NCBI GenBank assembly: GCA_009785425.1
Contig: WQWI01000001.1
Location: 62,001 to 126,000, forward strand
Length of the DNA stretch: 64,000 nt
Source of the DNA: Bacteroidales bacterium
GTDB taxonomy: Bacteria > Bacteroidota > Bacteroidia > Bacteroidales > P3
Direction of reading: 5' to 3'
This document shows, one piece after another, positions 52,401 to 61,400 of the stretch. The notes under the pieces were generated by a model that was not told where the DNA came from, ran no database searches, and worked only from the letters and a program-made list of their open reading frames with translations. Both the position numbers and the translations under genes were made by a program. How positions within the stretch are numbered: position 1 is the stretch's first letter; every line of letters begins with the position of its first letter.

Positions 52401-55400
52401 AAATGCAACTGAGCAAAATCCTCTCTTGTCGGCACACGCCAAGGCGCAGGACAAAGTGAATCCGCAAAACGCATCACAGCACACCAGGAGAAGTAATCAC
52501 CGGCAAAGTTAGTATTACCGTCGGAATTTCTACAGTCTGCATTGAAATTGCCCACAGCACCTCCGCCAAACGTCTCTCTTTCGGCACAAGCAACGGCAAC
52601 TACGACATCAGACCATTCTTGAGAGGCTGCACCGTTACTGACACTTGGAATAAGCCAAGTTTGACTCGTCGCAAAAGAGGCACCTAACAGAGTATCACCC
52701 CAACCGGGTGTAACATTGTTACAGCCTGTCATCATGACGGATGTTACTGTAAGCGTACCTCTAACTGTAGCTTCGTTGCAAGCCGTATCATGGTTGGTTG
52801 TAAAGATTTCGAAGATATACCTGCCTGCCAAAGTGGTTGCACCGCTGAGGGTGTGAGTTGCACCATTGTAGTTGAGACCTGTCGGCATGGCAACATCAAT
52901 CGTATCCAAGGTGAAAGCATCGCCTACACCCGGTATAGTATCAATTCTTTGCCAACGGATAGCTGTGGTTGTAGCCGTTCCTGAAGTTCTCAAATCAAAA
53001 GCAACGCTTACAGGGGCAATGATTTGACCACTGCCTACGGTTTGGTTTGCTGTTGCTGAATCTACTGTGAAGTCGATGATGTCGCATTCGTATTCTCTTA
53101 CGCATCTTACAGCGTGTCCGATGTCTCTTCTGCTACCGCCGTTCACCCATATGTTTCCGATGTTGAAACTCAAACGATGTGATTGGGTGCCGATCTGTGC
53201 AGTTCTGAATGATGACGACCAGTACGTAGAGGTTGACGAAATAATTGTCGTGTCTCCTCTACCTGTCCATCGTGCACCTTGCCACAGTCCTCCGATTTGC
53301 GGAAGTGCTGTAGTACCTGCCGTACCTATATAGGTTCCTGTCGGATTTATAGCAACAAGTTGACCTTCAGCCGGAGGCATAGGATGTCCAAAGTTTTGGT
53401 GCAAGATTTCAAAATCCAACCGCGATGGCACACGCCATGGATACGGACAAAGTTTATCACCATAACGTACTACGGCACACCATGAGAAGAAGTCTCCGGT
53501 GATACCGGCGCCTCTACCTTGCTGGTATGAGTGTAGGGATTGACGACAGTCTGCACTGAAACTACCGAAAACTCCTCCATCGAAATACGGGTCAGGATTC
53601 AGATCAACGGCGTTACCTTTTGCACAAGCTGTAGCAAATACTGCTGCCGACCAAACCTGTGTTGGTCTTCCGCCTGTTCCGTCTATCGTAACAATACCCG
53701 CTTCGATGTTTCTGTTGGTTGTGTTACCCCACGTGACTATTCCCAATCCGTCAGGTCCCCAACCCGGTACGTATGAATTACAGTTTGGACAGCTTAAAGA
53801 GCTTACGATTATCGTACCGCTGACTCTTGTTGTATCGCAACCTGAGCCGATAGTTGGGTCTGCTGTAAGGATTTCGTAGATGAAATGTCCCCATTCGATG
53901 GTTGCACCGGTTATTGTTCCGGCTACCAAATCAACTGTGATTCCTACCGGTGGGTTTGCCATCGCTACTGTATCCGTTCCGTCAAGGCTTACACGCCACC
54001 AATGTACGGCGAGAGTTGTAGCTGTACCCAATGTGGTTGTATCCAATTCAAATATGACTGAGAGTATTGAGTCTCCGTTGCAAACTGCTTGGTGCAGTGT
54101 GCCCGCTTCGCTTATGATGTTGATTGCATCACAATCGGATGGTCTTACGCAACGTAGAGCAGCACCAAAATTCTTTGGTCCTGTTGCGTGAGGTTGCACT
54201 GAAGACGCAGTGAAAGCCAAGGCAAGCGCCTGCGCAGGATCAAATTCTGAAGCCGACCAGTATGCCGAGCTATGATAGTCAAGTATCGCTGTATGAGCTG
54301 TCCATCGTGCACCTCCCCAAGGGCTGTTTGGAGCATTAACAGCATTGTAAGCCGTATAATTCCAAGTGCTTGAAGCCGTATCTATGTTGTGGAACACCGA
54401 GTTGTTTACTGCCGGAATAGTGCTAAATCCGAGGCTCAAATGCAAGCGAGCGAAGTCTGCCGAATCCGGCACACGCCAAGGCGAAGGACAAAGCACATCT
54501 GCAAATCTCATGACCATACACCACGAGAAGTAGGTGCCTTGGAATCCGTTAGTTGCATTTCTACAGTCTGCGTTGAAGTTTGCTGCTACTCCGCCATCGA
54601 AGTTATCGGCTCTTACTTGGCACGCCGGAACTCTTACTGCATCCGACCACGTTTGCGGTCCGACCGTCCACTCTTGTGGAGTGACAAAGAACGCCGTATC
54701 CAATACGATCGGAAGCGGGTCGTTGTTACAACCGCGCATGCCCACCATAATAGTTCCCGTATCGGAAGCAGGTGTACACAGGAGGTTTCCAACGGTTGTT
54801 ATGATGTAGGTATAAACGCCGATTGTTGTCGGAGTACCCGAAATTGTAAGCGTTGGCATCACAAATGAAACTGTAATCCCCTCAGGTGGGGTGTCTGCAT
54901 CTGCTGTCCCTGTCCAAGCTATTGTTACCGAATCGGCAGAGCCACCAAGCGTATAAACGATATCCACAATAGTGGAGTCTACACCAACATTTTGGAAGTT
55001 TGTATCTACCGCACCTGTGAGCTCAAGTGTGTGAGGCTGAACAATGGTAACGATACTACTATCCTGAGTTCCCCAACAGCCTTCTGCAGAGCGTACACGG
55101 TAGAAATAGGTTCCATCAGCGGTTACCGTATCTAATGAAGATGGTCTTGTTATGCTTGTTCCGTTGCTTGTCGTTCCTTGCCAGAAAATTGTGTCGCCGG
55201 TTGCGAGTGTCGCTGAAGCTGTCAAGATGGTAAATCCGCATTCAGGAGTTGCATCAACGGTCACAGTTTGAGGTAGCGCATGAATGGTAATTGATCCCGT
55301 GAGGATTGCCGGAGAACATACTCCATCCGTGGGCGTTGTCGTAATCGTGAAATCATAAACTCCCGGTGCTGCTGTTAGTGCAACAGTTCCGACAATCGAG

Positions 55401-58400
55401 TCTGCCGTTGCATCAAGTCCTTCAGGAGCACTTGTTGTACCACTCGGACCTGTCCAAGTAATTGTAGCGCCTGTTGCTTCACCCGAGAAATAAAAACGAA
55501 TTGGATCTATCGGAGCACCTTGACACAGCCCTTGGTTGGTATCTCCACCCTGGACTGTGATATTGTGTGAAGGAATCACAGCTGCCACTACCGCTGATCT
55601 TGCTACAGACACACAGAAACCGTTGTAGGCTTCAGCCCAGAATGTAGTTGTGTCTGTAATGTTCGGTGTAGTCCAATTTGCACCTGAAACAGTGGTTCCT
55701 ACCGGTGTTCCGCCTGTTTCGACATCAAACCAACGAACTTGCAGTCCTGCAGGACTTGTTATTGCAGAGAGAACTACCGTTCCCTCCGAACAACGCACGC
55801 TGTCCGTAACATCGGCTATCGTAGGTACTGTAAGAACAACAACACTAACTGTATCGCTATACATTGGCGGACAAACGGCGTTTGGTCTCGAAATCACAAC
55901 TCTATACCAAAGGTCAGAAGCAGCACTGTTCGGTACGGTATGACTGCTTAAAGTTGCACCACCGATATTGTTGAACGTAATTCTATCGTCAGAGTACTGC
56001 CACTGGTACGTATGTGCCGGTGTTGAGGATGTCACCGTTACGGAAAGTACAACCGCTGTATCGCCAATACAAATCGTGTCGCCGGTAGGTTGCGTTGTAA
56101 TGACAGCGTCATTAATAACTGTAATGATTTGGTCGAAATAGTCTGTACAGCCCGTTTCGTTGTTGGTTACCGTAATTCGGTATGTTGTGGTTACGGTTGG
56201 AATGTCTGAACCTGTCAAGGTCAGAACGGTATCTGTCGCACCTAAAATATCTCCGGTGCCTACAATACTCCACTGAATGGTTGGGCTTGCACCCAAATTC
56301 GTGAATGATGAAGTAATAACGATATTTCCGGTTCCAAATGGGTTGCAAATCGTATCGTTGGGTGTTACTGTCATTGTGCCGGTCAATACCGGTGCACCGC
56401 TTATGCCCGGAACAGTTACAGTGTCGGAACTTATACAGCCGGCCGGACTTCTGAGGAACATCGTTTGTAGTCCGGTTGGAACATTTGTGAACGTTCGAAT
56501 CGAATCAAAATTAATGCCGTCTATCGAGTATTGTATACCGGTGCCTGCATCGGCAATTACAATAATACCGTTTGGATTAGTACCCGAGCAATCGGAGTTT
56601 CCGGTAACGCTTTCAGCCGTTGGCATTGGTGGAAGGCTGTTAACATTAACGGTGATCACGTTCGAGGCTGTATCTCCGCAGTCGCTCAAGCGCATTCTGC
56701 GGAACCAGGTTGTATCTGTTAATGCTCCGGGTTGGAAGGTCGGATCGTTTGCAAGCGGAATATCGCTCCAAGCGACACTATCCGTTGATATTTGCCATTG
56801 ATAAGCATCAACAGCAGGATTTCCGCCGGTTGCAGAAGTTACGTTCGTAAACTCAGCAGGAATATCGCCATGGCAAATATCCAAAATTGTGCCCTCTGCT
56901 GAGCCAATAACTCCCGGCGTAACGGCATCAAAAACGGTGATTGTTCCGCTTGCCGTCAAACAGCTTGTGTCGGTCATTGCGTGGATTTGGTAGATAAACA
57001 CAGCCGAAGAGCTATCTGTAAAGGTACCGCTAATCGTGAGTTCTGTAGGTGTGATTGCGAAAGTTATTCCTGCAGGAGGCGCAATTTGTGTAGTATCGCC
57101 GCCTGCTACTATGAACCAGCTGATGCCTGCGGATGTAATGCCTGTTGCATTGTAAACAATGTCTGTTATGGTAAGTGTTCCGCAAAGCATTTGGTTGGTT
57201 GTTGTATCGTGACTTGTCAACGGTAGGTTTGTACACGGTATTGTGTCGTCTGTTGCATTTCTTACACAGCGTAGAGCGTGGCCGATAGCTTTTTCGTGCG
57301 AACCATGTGGACCTACGAGGAACTCATGCAAGGTCAGGGCACGGGCAAGTGCCGGATCGTCCTCGGTAGACGACCAGTAGAACGTACTCTCAACATCCTG
57401 AAGGACGCTACTTCCGGTAAATCGCGAGCCCCCCCAGAGACCACCATTAGCACCGAAAGTAGTACCGATGTACCATGCAACGTCGTCAACATAAGCCGGT
57501 CCTATACGGGTCGTGCCATCACCGCCTAAGGCAATATCCAAATTAACAAAATCTTGAGTCGAAGGAACTCTCCAAGGATACGGACAAAGTTCATTCGCAA
57601 AACGCATTACAGCACACCACGAGAAGTAGTGTCCGCTGAAATTAGGATTATTAACAGAATTGCGACAATCTGCATTGAAATTGCTGTTTAGAGGAGTAGC
57701 CCAATCTGCGGCTCCACCGTCAAACTCGGTAGTTCTGTCCTCGCAAGCCGTAGCTACCACAGCATCCGACCATAGTTGCGTACCAACAGTCCATGTTTGG
57801 GTGGTAGCAAAAGATGCTCCCAAAGGACCTGCTCCCCAACCCGGAATGTCACTATTACAATTCGTCATTGGAACAGTTGTAACGGTGAGTGTACCTCTGA
57901 TAGTAGCCTCGCCACATTCCACAGTATGACCTGTTGTAAAGATTTCGAAGATGAAGCTTCCGGAAACGGTTGTAGAGCCTCTGATGGTATCATTAAGGAA
58001 TGTAATTCCTGTCGGAGCAGAGATAACAGTGGTGGTATCCGTGCTGCTAAACCAGCGGATACCAAGCCCTGTGGCTGAACCTGTAGTGTTCGTATCTAAC
58101 TCAACTGCAATCGGAGCAATGATTTGACCACTACCAACAGTTTGGTTTGCCGTAGCCGAATCTACTGTGAAGTGGATGATATCGCAGTCGTACATACGAA
58201 CGCAGCGAAGGGCAAAACCGTGAGGTTTAACCTGGTCGCCCTGAGGCAACACTCTATTCGCATAGAAGGTCAGACCGCGTGCATGGGTACCGGAGACCTC
58301 TGTAGACGACCAGTAGAACGAATACGTAGTTGCGAGATTGCCTGCATGACCGGTCCATCGAGCACCACCCCAAGTACCGTCTATCTCAGGAGCAGCAGTC

Positions 58401-61400
58401 GTACCGGCTGTACCCGTGTAAGTATAGGCTATAAAGGGAACAAGAGTACCCGGAGCAGGTAGTGTGTAACCAAGGTTTTGATGCAAGATAGCAAAATCCT
58501 CAGTAGTTGGTACTCGCCAAGGATAAGGACAAAGCGAATCAGCAAAACGCATCACAGCACACCATGAAAAGAAATCACCCGTCTGACTCGTAGAACGATC
58601 ATTAAAACTACCCAACGACCGACGACAATCAGCATTGAGATTACCAAGTGTTCCGGCGTTAAAAGCATCATTAGCAATTGTATTGTCATTGCCTTTGTCA
58701 CAAGCTTCAGCAAATACAGCTCCCGACCAAATTTGCGTCGGTCTGCCACCTGTGCCCTCAACCATACTTGTTCCGGCTTCAATGTTTGTGTTGTTGATAT
58801 CACCCCAAGTGATAGTACCAAAGCTGTTGCCCCAACCGGGTGTGCTGCTGTTACAATTCGTTGTTGGAATGGTTGTCACCGTAAGCGTACCTCTGATAGT
58901 AGCTTCGTTACAAGCTGTATCGTGGTTGGTTGTAAAGATTTCGAAGATATATCTGCCAGGAATAGCGGTAGCACCGCTAAGGGTGTGAGTTGTGCCATTG
59001 TAGTTGAGACCTGTCGGCATAGCAACATCAACCGTATCCAAATCGCTATTGGCTAAGGTATCGATTCTTTGCCAACGGATATTTGTGGTTGTAGCTGTTC
59101 CCAAAGTTCCCGGAGCAAAATCAACGGTTACGGGAGCAATGATTTGACCACTACCGACGGTTTGGTTTGCAGTAGCAGAATCTACTGTGAAATAGAGCAT
59201 ATCGCATTCGTAGTCGCGAACACAGCGGAGCACAAATCCGGGACCCTTAGAGAAATGGCTCCCAACCCACACAGAATTCGGACTGAGCAACACGGTATAT
59301 GCAAAAGTAGCTAAGGTCCGGCTAACAGTAGAAGACCAATAGCGCGTCGACTCATTCTCGAGAATGACTGTCGAGCCCGTAAACCGAACACCACCCCAAA
59401 TACCACCAACTTCAGGAGCTGTACTTGTGCCTGTAGTACCAAAGTAGGTATCTGCTATAAGAGGAATAGGAGTTACACCTGATATAGTTGTATAGCCCAA
59501 ATTAAAATGCAATATCTCAAAATCCTCAAGAGTCGGAACTCGCCAACCGTCCGGACAAAGCACATCCGCAAAACGCATTACAGCACACCAAGAGAACAGG
59601 TCTCCCGTCGGACTCGTACTGCGGTCAGTGAAACTAAACAACGTCTGACGACAGTCAGCATTGAAACCGCCTGCTGAACTGCTATCGAATTCGTTATTGT
59701 TGGTATCATTTCCTTTGGCACAAGCCGTAGCAAATACTGCACCCGACCAAATCTGTGTTGGTCTGCCGCCAAAGCCCTCAACCATGGTTGCACCGCTATC
59801 AATAACCGTGTTCGAAACACTACCCCAGCTGATCGTGCCTAAGCCATCGGCTCCCCAACCCGGAAGAGCATTGTTACAGTTTGGACATGGAAGAAGAGCT
59901 ACGTTGATCGTTCCTCTTACGCTTACTGTGTCGCAAGTTGCTGCCGGGTCTGTTGTAAAGACTTCAAAAATGAAGTGTCCGACTTCAGTGGTAGAACCGC
60001 TGATGGTGAACGTTGCAGCATCAAAATCAAACCCTGTCGGCATGGCAATACTTGTAGTATCGGTGCCATCAACGCTGAACCAGCGAATGCCAAGAGCTGT
60101 AGCTGCACCCAACGTGGTTGTATCTAATTCAAACGTAATCGGAACAATGTCTTGATCGTTACAAACAAACTGGTTTGTTGTTCCGGCTGCACTTGTTAAG
60201 TTTAATATATCGCAGTCGTACTTGCGAATACAGCGGAGTGCCAAACCGGCACTTTTATTGTTCCATGCCGTAGGCCACACATTCGTTGCATTGAAGAGCA
60301 GACGGTGTGCATTGACAGCGGTCATTTCGGTAGATGACCAGTACCACGAATTGTCACTCGTAGGTTGGGATGAAATACCGGTAAAACGGGCACCACCCCA
60401 AATACCACCAACTTCAGGACTACTACCTGTACCTGTAGCAGGCATATAATGTTCTGCATTACCATGCTCAACCATGTCCCCTAAGGTGAACCCTAAATTT
60501 TGATGCAATATCGCAAAATCTTCAGTCGTTGGAACACGCCAAGGATAAGGGCAAAGCGAATCCCCAAAACGCATAACGGCACACCATGAGAAGAAATCTC
60601 CGGTGAGACCGGTATGAGCAGAACGACAGTCGGCATTGAAATCGCCTGTAGTTCCGCCATCAAAAGTAGTTTTTTGACAGGCCGTAGCAAACACTGCGCC
60701 CGACCAAACCTGCGTTGGTCTGCCGCCGGTGCCCCTAACCAGACTAGTTCCGGTTTCAATATCCGTGTTACCAATAGTACCCCAAGAAATGGTTCCAAGA
60801 GTATCGCCCCAGCCCGGAGTGTCCAGGTTACAGTTTAGGGCTAAAATATCGCACTCTTCTACCGTTAGTCTTGCAATACGTCCGCTTGCCGTCAAACAGC
60901 TTGTGTCGGTCATTGCATGGACTTGGTAGATAAACACGGCTGAAGTGGTGTCTGTAAACGTACCGCTAATCGTGAGTTCTGTAGGTGTGATTGCGAAAGT
61001 TATTCCTGCAGGAGGTGCAACTTGTGTAGTGTCGTCGCCTGCTACTACGAACCAGCTGATACCTGCGGATGTAATGCCTTCTGCATCATAAACAATGTCT
61101 ACTATGGTAAAGGTTCCGCAAAGGGTTTGGTTAGCCGTTGTATCATGGCTGGTCAACTGTATGGTGTCGCATGTTATTGGGTCTTCTGTGCTTCTTATGC
61201 AGCGGAGTGGAAAGCCCATGGACTTAGGTCCGTTTAATTGTGGGAACACTACCAGTGTGGCTCCTCCATGGTTTTCTGCAAAATGTAGTAGACGCGCCTG
61301 TGCCTGGTTTATATTTGTTGACGACCAATAGTTCGAACCCATAGCTGTTTGATTTGTAGCATGTCCTGAGAATCGTGCTCCACCCCATATTCCTCCGTTA